DNA from: Zygnema cylindricum
Lineage: Eukaryota; Streptophyta; Zygnematophyceae; Zygnematales; Zygnemataceae
Direction: 5' to 3'
DNA length: 64,000 nucleotides
NCBI GenBank assembly: GCA_037447655.1
Contig: JBBHKE010002706.1
Coordinates: forward strand, 1 to 64,000
Shown: positions 1 to 12,797 of the stretch, one piece after another
Layout: each line of letters opens with the position of its first letter
How positions within the stretch are numbered: position 1 is the stretch's first letter
The notes under the pieces: generated by a model
Database searches by the model: none
What the model was told of the DNA's origin: nothing
Seen by the model: the letters and a program-made list of their open reading frames with translations, nothing else
Translations under genes and position numbers: made by a program

Positions 1-115
1 TTTATTTGTTGTTTTCTTAAAAAACCCTAAACATATAAATTCTACCTTTTGAAGAAAAAAATTATTTGTCTTTTTTTTTAAACCCTCAACATATAAATTC
101 TATTTATTGAGGAAA
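1..115. repeat. Short tandem duplication at left edge
   Basis: Two copies of a roughly 65-base unit lie head to tail. Each holds an AAACCCT-like motif followed by ACATATAAATTCTA and a poly-A stretch. No coding potential is seen. Confidence 0.6.
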
Positions 116-943
116 AAATTAAAGGTTCATATGTTTCATTGTTTTTAACGTTTTCATGATGGTTCGGGTAACAAATCCATTTACCCGAAAATAGCCTGAT
201 CTTCATTCTCCTTTTATTTTTCACCCGAAGAAGCAAACATAAAAGATATCAAAATATACATTTTTTAGAGCAAATCTTCCAGATGCTTCTTATAATTTTT
301 AAATTTTTCAACAAACAAAAAAATTATGAGGAAAAAAAAATAGTGGCAATGGGTGAAGCGATATTTCTAAGTTTTTTTTTAATGGTTGAAGAAAAAAAAA
401 TAAATTTACATTAAATGGTAATAAATTTAGTTTATTAGTTTTGTTTTAATTTATTATTTTTTATTTCTTTTGATTTTTGAAGACCTATATTAATATTGAT
501 ATATAATTTTGAATCTGTTGAACATTTAAATTATAAATCAATATAGTTTATTTTAATATATAAAATGTCAAATAAAAATATTATTAATTATTAAAATATT
601 AAAACAAATATACATTAACAATATATATAATATATATATTATATATATATATATATACATATATATGTATTTTTATTAGTTTAATTTTTTTTTTATTATA
701 TTATTATTATTATATATATACTTATTCATTATATGTTTTATTGTCTTTATGACTTATAAAAAATATCATTAAAAAAAACTGATAAAGTGTTAACAATTAA
801 TAATCACACCATAATAATAAGAGGGTAAAAATAAAAAAACGCCAGTTTTTTTTCTTTTTCGCGGGGTTTTTTTTGGGTTTTATTTTCCTCTTTTTTTTTA
901 TTTAATCCCAGGAGGGGTTTTTTTTTTTCTAAATAAGAGTTAT

Positions 944-947
<4 letters not shown>

Positions 948-1032
<85 letters not shown>
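948..1032. repeat. (TA)n microsatellite
   Basis: About 85 bases of almost pure AT dinucleotide with one G interruption near 1017. Confidence 0.95.
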
Positions 1033-3472
1033 TTTTTTCAATAATGTTTTTTTCTTTGTTTAGGTTTTTTTTTTTTTTTTTATAAATAAGCGTTGAATAA
1101 CATTGTTTTTTTTTTTAAATGGTACGTTTACGAGTACTTTTCGCCGCGAAGATTACATATATCATCCGACATTTAACATCATCTAACATGAATAACTAAA
1201 CAATATTTTATCGCATTATGTTTAGGCGATGTATAATATTAAATAACCAGAATATCATTTAATCAATAATATTATATTTTTTATTCTTTTTTTTCATTGG
1301 AGGTTTTTTTTTTCAATAATATTATATATATATATTTTTTCTGGAGCTTTTTTGTTAGAGGTAAACCTCAAAGTTATTGAATTATAATTTTTTATTCTTT
1401 TACTTCATTCTTTTTTTTTTTAGTTTTTTTATTTCATATATATGTTTAATTTTTCATCGATATTTTTAATTTATTTAATTTTATTTTTGTTTTGTAATCT
1501 TAACTATTTTTTATTTATTTCATTTTTTATATTTTTATTTAGGTTTTTTTATTTATTCATGTTTGTGTTTTTTTTTTTTTTTCCCCTTCTTTTTCTCCTC
1601 AATTTTTTTCAATATTTTTTTCAAGATTAATTTTTTTTCGTTAAAAAAAAAAATGAAACAAAATGAGAGATGGAAAAGAGTAAAAAGAGAGAAAAAAAAC
1701 AATAAAAAAAACAAAACATAGAATAAAAACAGAAGAAAAATATCATTTGAATGTAATAATATTATGTTTTTTTTTGTTTTCTATGTGATAGGGTTTTTTT
1801 GTTCTTACTTTCTTTTTTTAATTTTTTATCTAAATTAATGTTTAAATACTTATACTTTTACACTCAAACATTTACACGAAGAATAGCATCCAATATTGAG
1901 GAACTTAAAAAAAAATATATATGTATGTATTTTCTTTGATATTTATTTCCAAATAAACACAAAATAGAGCTGAGACAATTTAAAAACGAAAGAACAGGGG
2001 GAGGAAGAGAAAGAGAGTAGGAAAAGGAAGAGAGTTACAAAAAAAAATATAAAATGGAAGTCTTAAGTTTATATGTTGGGATTAAGCGAAGATGGTGGAG
2101 ACGAAGTTCATCTGATGGAAAATGAAAAATATTTTTCAGTCGAAAACTTAAATTTATTGTTAGAGGTCTCTGTTTTTTTTTTGTATTTTAGTTATTGCTA
2201 TGCGAAAATGTTAATTTTTTTTTTGCATTTTTTTTTCTCGCACGTTTTCACTTTCCTTCATTTTTTATTTTTCTTGTAGAAATACATATTAAGTTCAATT
2301 TTGTGAAATTTGTCAAAAAAGAAGAAAGTACCAAAGAAAAGTACCCAGAAAAGATGGAAAAGTCAAGAATTGTTCCTTAATTTATCTTATTTTGTCTTAT
2401 CGTGTTACAATTTTCTTTTATGCTGTCATATTTTGTCGTATTGTTTGCTAATTTTGTCCCATCACTCCTTAATTTTTGCCTTCCTATGTCATAATATTGT
2501 CTCTAGAAACCCTAAAAAAATTTAAGCGATTCTAACATAAAAAGAGACAAAAAAACTAATGGAGTAAAAAATACAATGTTTTTTTTTTCTTTTCACTGTT
2601 TTTTTTTTTTTTTCTATTTGAGAGGGTTTTTTTAGTTTTTACTTTCTTTTTTCAATTTTTTTTTTTAAAATAACATTTGAATACTTCTTCTTTTACACAA
2701 AAACTTTTACACGAAGAATATCATCTAATATTAAATAACTTAAAAATATCATTTTATTGTAATAATATGAAGTTTTTTTTTTTTTAATGTTTTTTAATAT
2801 AATGTTGGTGTTGAATACTTCTACGTTTAGACGAACAATGGCAATTCTCACGTGCGAGGGTTCACTATACAACATCCAATATTGATTAACTTAAAAATAT
2901 CATTACATTTTCATAATGAAAGGTAAGTTTTTCATCGCAAGTAACGAATTTACATTAAATTGTAATAAATTACGTTTATTAGTAGTTACATTTTTTATGG
3001 TTTTCTAAAAACTTATATTAATATTAATGTATATATTTTTGTAATTTTTTGTTAAAATAATTTAAAATTATAAAATAATTTAGGTTTATTTTAATATTGA
3101 AAATGTTAAAATTACATTTATTTCTTTAGTTAAAAAATGATATATATTTAATATAATAAATAGAAACGATCTAAAAAAAAAAAACAATTTTTTTAAACAC
3201 TACCATAAAAGTAAACTTATTGTGAAGCTATTGATTGTATGTAGTTTCGTTTTCCGACGTCCTCCTTCAATATTGGTTTTGTTGAAGATTTATATAGTGT
3301 TAATGTTAGACGAACGTTGTGAAAGTAAATAGTTTGAGAAACACATAATATATTTAGAGTGTCGATGTTGCACCAAGGTCGTGAAAGTAAATAGCTTAAG
3401 GAAAAGGTAGCAAATTTGAGCTAGTGTTTGATGTCTAATACAGTCATAAAATTTCTGGGTTGAAAAGATGAG

Positions 3473-3474
<2 letters not shown>

Positions 3475-3519
<45 letters not shown>
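3475..3519. repeat. (TA)n microsatellite
   Basis: About 45 bases of uninterrupted AT dinucleotide. Confidence 0.95.
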
Positions 3520-3522
<3 letters not shown>

Positions 3523-5539
3523 AATTATTTTCGTGATAAAATATTTAAAGAAATTAATTTATCATTGTCCCTAATTTTTTTCATTTAATTAATAACATTT
3601 TACATTATTGTAATTTTATAAATAAAATCTAATTGTAAAATAAACACATAATTTTAAATAACATAATAATTATAGTTTAGTTTTTTACAATTTGCATTTT
3701 TTTTTAATTGTTAAAAGATACTTTGAAAAAAGCTGGCGCAAATAAATGCCTTACGAAAAAGATATTAAAGAGAAAGATGCTTCGGAGAACACATTCAAGA
3801 TTTATGTAATGGTAAAGTCGCACTAATGTCGTGGAAGTAGATGGCTTAGGAAATTGATAGTAAAGAGAAAGATGCTTGCGCCTTTTTAAACAACATAATA
3901 ATTATAGTTTTGTTTTTTTTTTAATTTGCATTTTCTAATTTTAAATTATTATTTTTCAAATTGTAAACAAAAAAATAAATTAGGAGAAAAAAAAAAACCA
4001 ACATTCTGGTTGAAGAGAGAAAATAAATAACAAAATTTACATAAAATTGTAAAAAATTATGTTTATTAGTTTTCGTTTTTGACTTAACAAAACGAAGAAA
4101 AAGTGAATAAAAGTGACTAAAAAATGACGTTAAAAGAAAAAAAAAGTTAAAAAAAGAAAGAAAAAAGAAAAAGAAAACCGTATTTGTTTTTTTTTTGGGT
4201 TGACGATAGTTAGTAAGTTATAGAGAAAAAAGGAGTTTTATATTTGTTCTTTTTACTATATATACAAAAGCCAAAATAATGTTTAGTAAAATAATTCATT
4301 CACATAATGTTTCATAATTAATTCACAAAAAAATGTTTAGTAAAATAATTCATTCACAAAATGTTTAATAATTAACTCACATAATGTTTATAGTGTGCAT
4401 TTTATAGAAAAAATATAATAATTGCCGTAGCTAATATCGTAATCACTGGATATGTTTTTGCAACATCATTTTTGAACGTGGCAACGTCACCACCGTGATT
4501 CTCTTTACGAATATTTTTTTTCCACGAGTTGGACGTTTGTTGAGTTTAGTATTTTTAGCCTGTGGCAACTCATAGCGCAATCACCTAATATGATTTGGTT
4601 TCGATATTTTTTCAACTTTAATAGCGTAACTACTGTAATTCTCACTACTATTAACTAATTTGCACATGTTGCGATGTAGTCGCGTTTAAAAACGAATATA
4701 TAGTCACGTGATTGATAAAAAGTGTAAATATAACGAAACATAATTAAGTTTTAATCAAATCCTATTTTGAAGCATTCCATTGAACTAATCCTCTCAAACT
4801 TCTTCGACCATATGCCGTCATGTGTCAAACCTCAACTTCAAAAGCAAGACGAAAAGTTTTTTATAAAATTGTGACGTTAATTTTTTTTGAAGTGACTACG
4901 GGTACGGCCCCATGTGTTCAAGAAAAGGTTTTTTTTTGTCTTCCTCAAAAACTTAACTTCGTACTTCTAAAGTTACAACTGAACGGAAAAATCGCAAAAA
5001 TGTAGAGTGCAATTTAAGTCATATTCGAACTTAGGATGTAAGACAAATTATATTCGAAATTAAGATGTACGACAAGTTGTAGTTTTCTGTTTGACCCACT
5101 TTCATGTCATATTTAATCTTATCATAAATCATACTCACGGTGTGTTTAAAATAAAAGAACATTGCTTTAAAAATAGAAAAAAATATTCGCACATGTCAAA
5201 AGTTTTCAAAAAAAAATGACGACGAGAAAACGTACACGGTTGTTTGATTTTATCCGCTTTTATCTTGTATGACTTTTTTTTTAAGAGGTCTTCACGTTGC
5301 AACGCCATTCCACAGGAAGATGATTCATTTGTGAAGGCTCCACTCCTGCTCGCACTCACTGCCTTTCTCACTTTGCGCCCTATTCACCCCTTCAAACTTC
5401 ACCATTTTACATTCTCTCACAAGGTGGCTCTAAGTGCACCGCTAATAAATGGGAGAGAATATTTAGAGCGACGTTTTGAAATCCAACAAACGCGCTTAGG
5501 AAAAAAAAATTGAAGGATCTTCAACAATTATATGTCCAT

Positions 5540-6640
5540 TCATGGTGAATGCACGAAGAGACAAACGGAAAAAACATCTTGTTCAGCCGTTGTTGTAAGG
5601 CTCTAGGTGTACGTTGTTACACAAAGACATGTGACAAACCAAATCGTTTAAAAAAATACGGTGTGTTTTGCGACGTTTCAAAAAGTTTAAAAAAATACGG
5701 TGCGTCAAGTCAGACGTCGACCGCCATCAAGGTCATTGTCGACTTATACAATTGTCACAACCTTAAAAAACAATGTCGTTATTACACATTAGGACACTTG
5801 AAAACGGTGTACAAAATATCTTCGCTATAATACAAAGTTAGTTCGCTAAGCTACAAATAAATCGGTCGTACCCGTAGATGTAAATTAAATAATGTAAAAT
5901 GAACCCACTCAAAACGAAAGTACTAAAAGTCCAGTATTGATAAATTAACTCACACGAAACAAGATACACCTTTGTACTGATAAGAAATTACACCCAAAAA
6001 AACTAAATGAAAAAAATGTGCGTTGTTGCACGAAACAACAAAAACCCTCAAAATTGAGATGGTGCAGAAGACAAGGCGTCTCTGAAAAGTACAATAAATA
6101 TGTCGTACGCTGGCTTGGTACGCATGTACATGGCACGCAAAAGAATCTTCAATTTTTAATTTCCAATGTTATCTTACCTAGTGTCACTCAATTTAAAACA
6201 CGTGGTTTACAAGCTCTACGCGATGAAACAAGTCCAAAATATAAATACCCGTGATGTTGGTCGTATAATTAAAAAAATCCTTGATAGAACTTCACCCCAA
6301 CACTGCCAAAGTGGTCGTAAACAAGTAAATAGTTGACTCAACTTTAGGAAAGTACACCGAAATTGCTATTAGTGCAAAGAATTTTTTAGAGGAAAGAAAA
6401 AAATTAGTGCTGTAAATTTTTTATGGGTTCAATGGTCTAACGCCAACATAAATGAACGCTAATTATACATCTCACATTGATTTGGATACACATTTTCATA
6501 TTGTAGCAGGTATAGACTATGTTTACATTGTCGACGTTTAAACATGTGAGAACAAGTTCGCAAGATTTTATGCGTCTTTATTATTAGGGATAAAATATGA
6601 GTGTGATTTCCCATGTCGGCGTAATCACTTTAACTTGTAG
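5540..6640 (+). pseudogene. Decayed transposon-like coding remnant
   Basis: Several plus-strand frames keep short non-low-complexity peptides, for example YNKYVVRWLGTHVHGTQ near 6090-6140 followed by TRGLQALRDE near 6205-6230. They are broken by frameshifts and stops. A second diverged copy lies at 56880-57145, where the frame reads YKICVVRCPGPHLHGTQ and is followed by related nucleotides. Having two broken copies of a protein-like sequence suggests a dead transposon coding region. The C/H-rich HGT block loosely recalls the N-terminal DNA-binding part of MULE/FAR1-type transposases, but this is a weak resemblance and the family is not assigned. Confidence 0.4.
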
Positions 6641-6924
6641 GCGCCGTAGTTGACACGTTTTTTTCACGTTTGTACGAATAAAGTGTCACTTTTATTACGG
6701 TCTTATGTGGGCTCCATAGCCTCTCACAGAATGCACAGCTACTCCACATCTACCAGATATGCCCAACAACCCAATGGATTCCAGACTCGTATTGCCACCT
6801 TCGTGGGCAAAGACTTCGACCAGCCTCACCTTTGTGAGGACAAGATTCCCTTGAGTTCGATAGAAAAATAATCAATGAGAAAGCTCAACCGAGCAGTTAG
6901 TTATAGCTGTTCAAATTCAACCTT

Positions 6925-7100
6925 TTTATACGGATGCTCTCTAGAAGAAAGGGTATAAAAAACTGTCTAAGTCCTTAGAATGTACTCATAGAACCTATTT
7001 ACTAAACCCTCCACAAAATGCTCTCTGGGAGAGAGGGTATCGAAAAATGCCTAAGTTATAAGAACCTACTCACAACACCTATCTAATAAACCCTCCACCA
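6925..7100. repeat. Tandem duplication of about 90 bp
   Basis: Two diverged head-to-tail copies share ATGCTCTCT, GGGTAT, AAAAA, GTCTAAGT or CCTAAGT, GAACCTA and AAACCCTCCAC in the same order. The following 7100-7700 stretch carries a TATATAG box-like motif near 7436 and could belong to an old LTR, but no partner LTR, primer-binding site or polypurine tract was found. Confidence 0.5.
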
Positions 7101-8179
7101 ATCGGGGGACTCTAAAGTACAAATATATACAGAAGTATTGGTACGCGCCTATAACCACTATAGTTTATAAATGGTGTTTGTACGACACCTATCTCTCCCT
7201 GCCACTTGTCATAAATGACGCCATTGTCCAGTCCGTTTCTCATTTGGCATGCTAAAGGACGTTGCCACGTGTCAATTTGCAGTGCTTTTGGCGCGCGCCG
7301 CCAAAGGAACCATTACGGGCAGTCGGCGCCAATATTGGTCGTCCGATCAAATGTCTGACTCTCATTGTCAATCCGTCCCTATATACGACGCGCAAAATGT
7401 TATGGGGGTCCGTATATTTCATCTGTTCCATGTCCGTTATATAGTTTCATTCCATTAGATGAGTTTTCTCCACATAAATATTTATTAAAGAATAACGCCC
7501 TACGTGTGTATCGATTCTTCTACATAAACATGATAAGGACGATAAATAGGGCGATTGCTAGGGCCTCCGCATGACTGAGGATTAAATCTTGGTTAATCTA
7601 GCCTTTTTGGTAAGGAGTACTCCTATCTCCTTCCTTCTCCTTACTTTGTCATCTTGGCTACCAAAGTGACAGTCATGGACTCATGACTCTACTCTTCCTC
7701 TGAGATATTCTTACAACTAGAATATACAAAAGTGAGTAGAAATTAGTTACCTTTTTCAACATACACTACATTATTTAAATACAATTTAAAACTAGAGTAG
7801 GTGACTCTAATTAAACCGTATCTATATTAACGTAAAGAAAAAAATATGGTTATTAATTTTAGTATAGGTTGACAAAATTCAGGGGCGTCAAATCAGTGTT
7901 GTTAACACTTATAGCGATTCACGGTGTAATTATAATAGTAATGGGTTGGACAACGGTGTATACCGTTTATATCTCGTTAAGGTTTGACGTTTTCTGTCAG
8001 CTTTTTCGTGTACATTTTTCGTCAAGTAATCGGATGGGATGAAATGGTATGATTTAGACCTTCTGGCTGGCTGTCCATAAATTAAAAGCGGGTAAATCAT
8101 GATGTCACGTACTTCCACGATGCCAAAGAGTACAAAGTACAAGAATGTTGGATTATAAGGACAGTACAAAATTTTCATT

Positions 8180-8345
8180 TTTTTTGGTTTTTTGGTTGAC
8201 CGACCGTAACCGACCGTTTTTCTTTTACTTGGTGAATCAACCGACCGTAACCGCCCGACCCCCAAAATTTGGCAACCGAATCCGTTCCGGATCCGGCGCG
8301 GGCGGTCGGTTAGCGGTCGGTCACGGTTTCGGTTGACCGTTTGCG
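8180..8345. repeat. GC-rich inverted-repeat block (GACCG/CGGTC)
   Basis: Multiple GACCGACCGTAACCG words on the left half face CGGTCGGT words on the right half, so the block can fold on itself. Such GGTCGGTTNACCG-rich blocks occur at ends of some hAT-type miniature elements. No target duplication was found. Confidence 0.4.
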
Positions 8346-8419
8346 ACCTCTGACGCTAGGTCAAAAATAATGTCTCAAAAGCCCCCCTTCCCCCGGTGGC
8401 TCGCGCCCAATGGGGGGGG

Positions 8420-8595
8420 GGGATTTACAGTACGATTTACCGTACTATACCTGTACGGAAAACCACCTTTTATAAATATATCGCGATATAATTTGTTGGT
8501 CCCTGTGCGGTATATCAGCCTCTGACTGGTCGATATTCAGTATATCGAATATCGGATTTATCGTGATTTTTTTTGTTACCCGATTCACAACATTA
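8420..8595. mobile_element. Truncated copy of hAT-like miniature element
   Basis: It is homologous to the right half of the element at 48574-48938: a CGTACTAT-CTGTACGGAAA block, then TTGTTGGTCCC, a run of ATATCG palindromes and the terminal CCCGATTCACAACATTA. The left terminus is missing or too diverged to see. Confidence 0.6.
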
Positions 8596-9457
8596 CAGTG
8601 AAGACTGTTAACACTAATAGCAGTACATTGTTTTTACGGTGTGCTTTTAAGCCGCATCAAAAATGAACGGTGGACATAAAAAATCATGCGCATCAAACAG
8701 GCTTTACAAAGGATATTGATCTATCGTGTCTCAATACTTTCCTTATTTTTCGGAGACGATCTCGACCGTTCGACGTGTTCCTTTTGCTGTAACGTGTACT
8801 GGCGACCAGTAGAAGCTGGAAACTGTTCTTGTCTTATGTATGCCTTCAACGAAAGTTGAAACAGGAATTTCTGTATGGTCTTATCTCCCATGTGGTTTCT
8901 TCTTTAGTTCAGAGGATGTTGATTGGCTCTGGATTTGCAACTTTAGCAAGCTATGCCTGTTTTTCCAACGCTGGTTAATTTCTTTCTAAAAAATCATTCT
9001 TACAGGCCTTTCTTTCTTTTATTCTCTTGTTTCATCAATTTACCATCCCGAATTCAAGATTAGTTGATTATTTTGAAATTCTGCTCAATCTTTGATCAAC
9101 AATAGCTGTTTTTTGCAAGTGTTTGTGTTATTTTTATCGTTTATGGTATCATTTCTGTTCGAACAAGCTTTTTCACTTTCATATATAAATCATGTACTAA
9201 GGCTCGGGAGTAATCCTATACTGTATGCAAAACATGTTTACTGTAAAGTTTTATAACCTGTATAAGTCAAAAGTTCTCCTGATTTGAACTTAATCATGTA
9301 CTAAGCATCTTCGTGTTGAGTAACTTCTCCAATTTTGTTAACATTTACATACTGCTAAGCTCCTGGCAATTTTTTTCAATATTCACCTTTTAGAGACTCC
9401 TAAGAACTTTGCTTAACATTTCACATAAAAATAATTGTTGTATTGGTTTTTAAAGCC

Positions 9458-12400
9458 ATGGCTGCCGATGGCGTTGCGCCTGATTCCGGTACCTTAGGCA
9501 GTTTTGTTCACTGTGTTGGCAATGGCTTCAATACATTGGACGACGAGGAGCTTGATGCTTGGCTAGCAGAAGATGATCCAGCAGAAGATGAAAATGACAT
9601 AATCAATAATTTCAATCAAGATGTGCCTTCAAACTGTTTGGATAACTCCCCAGGAATTGAAAAGCAAGAAGATGAGCAGAGATTGTCATTGTTGTCTGAG
9701 GAAAACAACACAACACATGAACCTTTGAGCTCTGTTGCTGTTCCTATGGACTTAGAAAGCAATGTTGTGAAAGAAACTAAACCAGCTGCTGTGGAGACAT
9801 CCGATGTAGTTCCCTCTATACAACAACCTGAAGTTACCAAGTCTGCTGGTAGCAAGATTGAATCTTCTGCATCTATCAAGAATGCCAAGGACAGTTTAAG
9901 TAATGTGAAGAGTGAAGACCATCAGATTGGGGCGTTAGGAACTACGGACAACCATAAAAAATCACCTGCAGTAGTAAAGAAAACAGGGCAATCGTCTAAC
10001 AAAACATCAGCTAACAAGGTTCTAAAGGGAAGAAAGTTGGATAATGTCCTTCCAATTTTTGAGGAAAAGTTCAAGCGCCTGAACAAACCTAGAATCAGGG
10101 ATCTCATTGAGCACGAAATTTTTCAAGAAGGTATTTTCTTTCATGCTGCATCGACTTTTACTTCTTTTTGCTCAAAACCGCTGAACTGCCTTGATATTAA
10201 CATTTTCTCTGTTGGAACCACTTTGAGACAGTAAGGAGCAAAAATCATTGCAACCTGTCTACAAATACATACATTTATGCAAATATAGTAGGAAAAGAAA
10301 AACTGGTTGGAGATTCTGCGCAAAATATATTATGTTTGTATGAAGAGCATCTGTAAACTAAGAAAGAGTGAAGATAAATTATTCTATTACTTCTTATGTG
10401 AATTGGCCATGGACTTTCATGTCAGCAGGTTTAAGGTCAGAAATGGGCAGCTTTTATACATTTTTTTTCTTTCCCTTTTACTCTTTTTGGGGCTTGAGAA
10501 TTCTTCATACCAGATTGCGCCATGCCTGTGCCTTGTTTTGTCTTGCAAACTTAGTTGGCCGGAAGTAAGCTGTGTAATTTTTTTTTTTTTTTTTTTAAAG
10601 TATAGATTAGGCCTTTAAGTTGGGCTTTGACAGGTTTGACCTGGTCACTTTTTCAGCGAAAGTATGACAAATTATACATTGTAATTCATGCTCGGGAAAG
10701 AAGATACTTATGAATTGCATCATACTGCTTCTAGTTCCTGATTGTAGTTTAGGTGTGGAGATGAAACAATTTCTGATACATGTTAACTCTGTTGCATCAC
10801 TTGTTGCTCTTTGTGAATATCCAGGTGACAGGCTCAATTATCTTTCTCGAGTTGACGATCGAAACTTCCCTTGTAGTGTTACAAGGCAGGCACTTGACAG
10901 TGACAAGCGGCTTATTGTCGATCTTTCTGAGTTGCCTTTACTGCTCAAAAAAATTCCTTTCCTAATGAAACTACAGGAAGAGGGTGTGAAGGGTATTGCG
11001 TTTATGCCTCTTCCTGATTCAAAGTCTCCTAGTCATTTGCTCATGTCGGTTAGCTTCTTCAAGTTGCTGGCTTTGTGGTACAAGGAGGATTTTAGGGATG
11101 GATTTCGTTTCAAATCAGATCTTCACGCTTATGACGATAAGGAATTGGTGGTTGTGAAGATGCGTGGGTTAGTTTTATCAGATCCTGTGCCTTTGAAGGC
11201 CATCCGCGACCAGTTTGCAGAAGATGTGGGCTGGGATTTTGAGCAGGGTGTCTGTAGGTGCACACCTCCTCATGGGAAACTTGAATTGAAGAGTAAACTG
11301 CAACGGTATGAAACTGATAGCAGGAAAAGTTCAAAAGGTCCCTCAGAATTATTGGCTCTTGGGAGATCACCTTTAAGCAAAAGTCCAGGAGGAGGTCCAC
11401 CTCGAATGCTTCGGAATAATTTTCAGCAAGTTAATGCACATGAAGGGAGGGTTGGATCTCCGGAAAAACAGAATCAATCGAGTGCTGAGACAACATCAAT
11501 GAATATTGAACAATCTCCTCTATCCCCTCCAATAGTTCTGGTTGAAAGTTTGAAGAGGTCACAAGATTTGGAAATTGGGTCTAATGAACAACAAAAGAGG
11601 CTTAAATTATCCGTGGATGGAGAAGGCTCAGAAGGGGACAAGTGTGTTGAAGAACAAAAACAAGCTCCAGGCCCTGAAGTTAAGATGGAGGATTTTGGCT
11701 TAAGTAATTCGGCATTGCCTGCGTTGAATATTTGTAGCAGTAATGTTGTCGAAAATAGAAGTATTGACAAAATCAATGATGGGTTAACAAGTAGCAACGG
11801 AGTCAGTGATGGGAGAGTAACAAGTCAACAAACAAGTAAGGATACACCAGGGGTGGAGAGCAATGGAGCGGATTCTCAAATAATCAACAACTTGCCCTCT
11901 AAACTCAGGGAAGGTAAGCTTTATGACTTTGTCACTAAGATGTTTGTTTTTTTAAAAGACACTTTTTATTGTTGTAACTTCGTTTTGTTGTTTTTGACTG
12001 TATTTTCATTCCATAAAACTTTTATCTGATGCAGGATTAGAACCCAGCCTTAACTTGCCTCGCTGGATCATTTACTTAGGCTTTGAATAATGAGGTGGTT
12101 GTCTGAGTTGTTGATAATTGTTGTTATTCAAAGAATTTGAAAGCTGCTCTGTACAACATTGTTTAAACAAACCTTTCACACTCAAAAAGTGTACACATCT
12201 ATTTATGTTTTGTGTGCAGGGAAACCTGTCTTCTCGTTCGATCCCAACGACTTTTTTGACAAAGTTAGATCCCCACTATTCTTAGAAAGGTTGAGATCTT
12301 CGGCTAGTAGTATAACGGCTACGAATGGGTTGAGTCCACGAGGAGAGTCCAAACGTCGAGCTCCAGAACGAGTGGTGACGATAGAAAATGTGAAAAACCT

Positions 12401-12797
12401 TCTCGCCTCATGGGATGCCCGGAAAAGAACGACTGCCGATTTAAATAGGATGGTCACTAGTATCTGTATTCATGAAGATACTCGAAATGCTATGCAACGC
12501 CAATTCCAGGCAGCGGCTAGGACTCTTGCTAAAGCCGAAAGTTATATTGATGTGCGAACACAACTGTTGAAACTCGTCTTGATTGTAGGAGACGACAGAA
12601 AGTACGTTGGTATGTATGCGGCTGAGGCTGTGATGTTGGCTTGTCAAAACGCAAATATAAAATCTGGACTACAGAAAGACATTGCGGCAAAGGAAGTATT
12701 GAAAAACTTGAGATCTAGGTATGGAGGACGACGTGAGAAAATTAACGCAAAGGCCGGAGATTTGTTAGCACAAACCATATTGGGAAAAGTGAAGTGA
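9458..12797 (+). CDS. Unrecognised 779-aa protein, three exons
   Basis: Exons are 9458-10130, 10825-11913 and 12220-12797. All three junctions have GT-AG borders (GAAG|GT, CCAG|GTGACAGG, GCAG|GGAAACC) and the joined frame is 2340 nt including TGA. The ATG lies in AAAGCCATGGCT, a favourable context. The N-terminal part (residues 1-165) is acidic and S/T-rich with a DDEELDAWLAEDD segment. Residues 200-225 are basic. Residues 226-350 look globular (LIVDLSELPLLLKKIPFL, then a KMRGLVLSDPVP block). A long disordered S/K/Q-rich linker follows. The last 190 residues are predicted helical, ending in a GDLLAQTILGKVK-like tail. Short basic clusters would suit a nuclear protein. I do not recognise the family, so no function is given. 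It is convergent with DPB2 downstream. An extra exon inside the 694-bp first intron cannot be excluded. Confidence 0.75.

Larger units (their letters stand above)
116..5500. other. AT-rich gene-poor region
   Basis: Long poly-A and poly-T runs alternate with AT dinucleotide tracts, the largest at 948-1032 and 3475-3519. Open frames here are short and made of F, L, K, N and Y, as expected from composition alone. Two related stretches near 3340-3440 and 3740-3880 repeat a GTGAAAGTAAATAG-type motif. I see no gene. Confidence 0.6.

Noticed and set aside
7100-7700. LTR or viral-type promoter region
   Set aside because: No second LTR, primer-binding site, polypurine tract or reverse transcriptase frame was found.
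9443-9457. Upstream extension of the 779-aa protein
   Set aside because: It would begin with TTG; the ATG at 9458 has the better context.
10710-10824. Coding sequence upstream of exon 2 of the 779-aa gene
   Set aside because: The frame is open but lies before a clear CCAG acceptor whose phase matches exon 1, so it is treated as intron.
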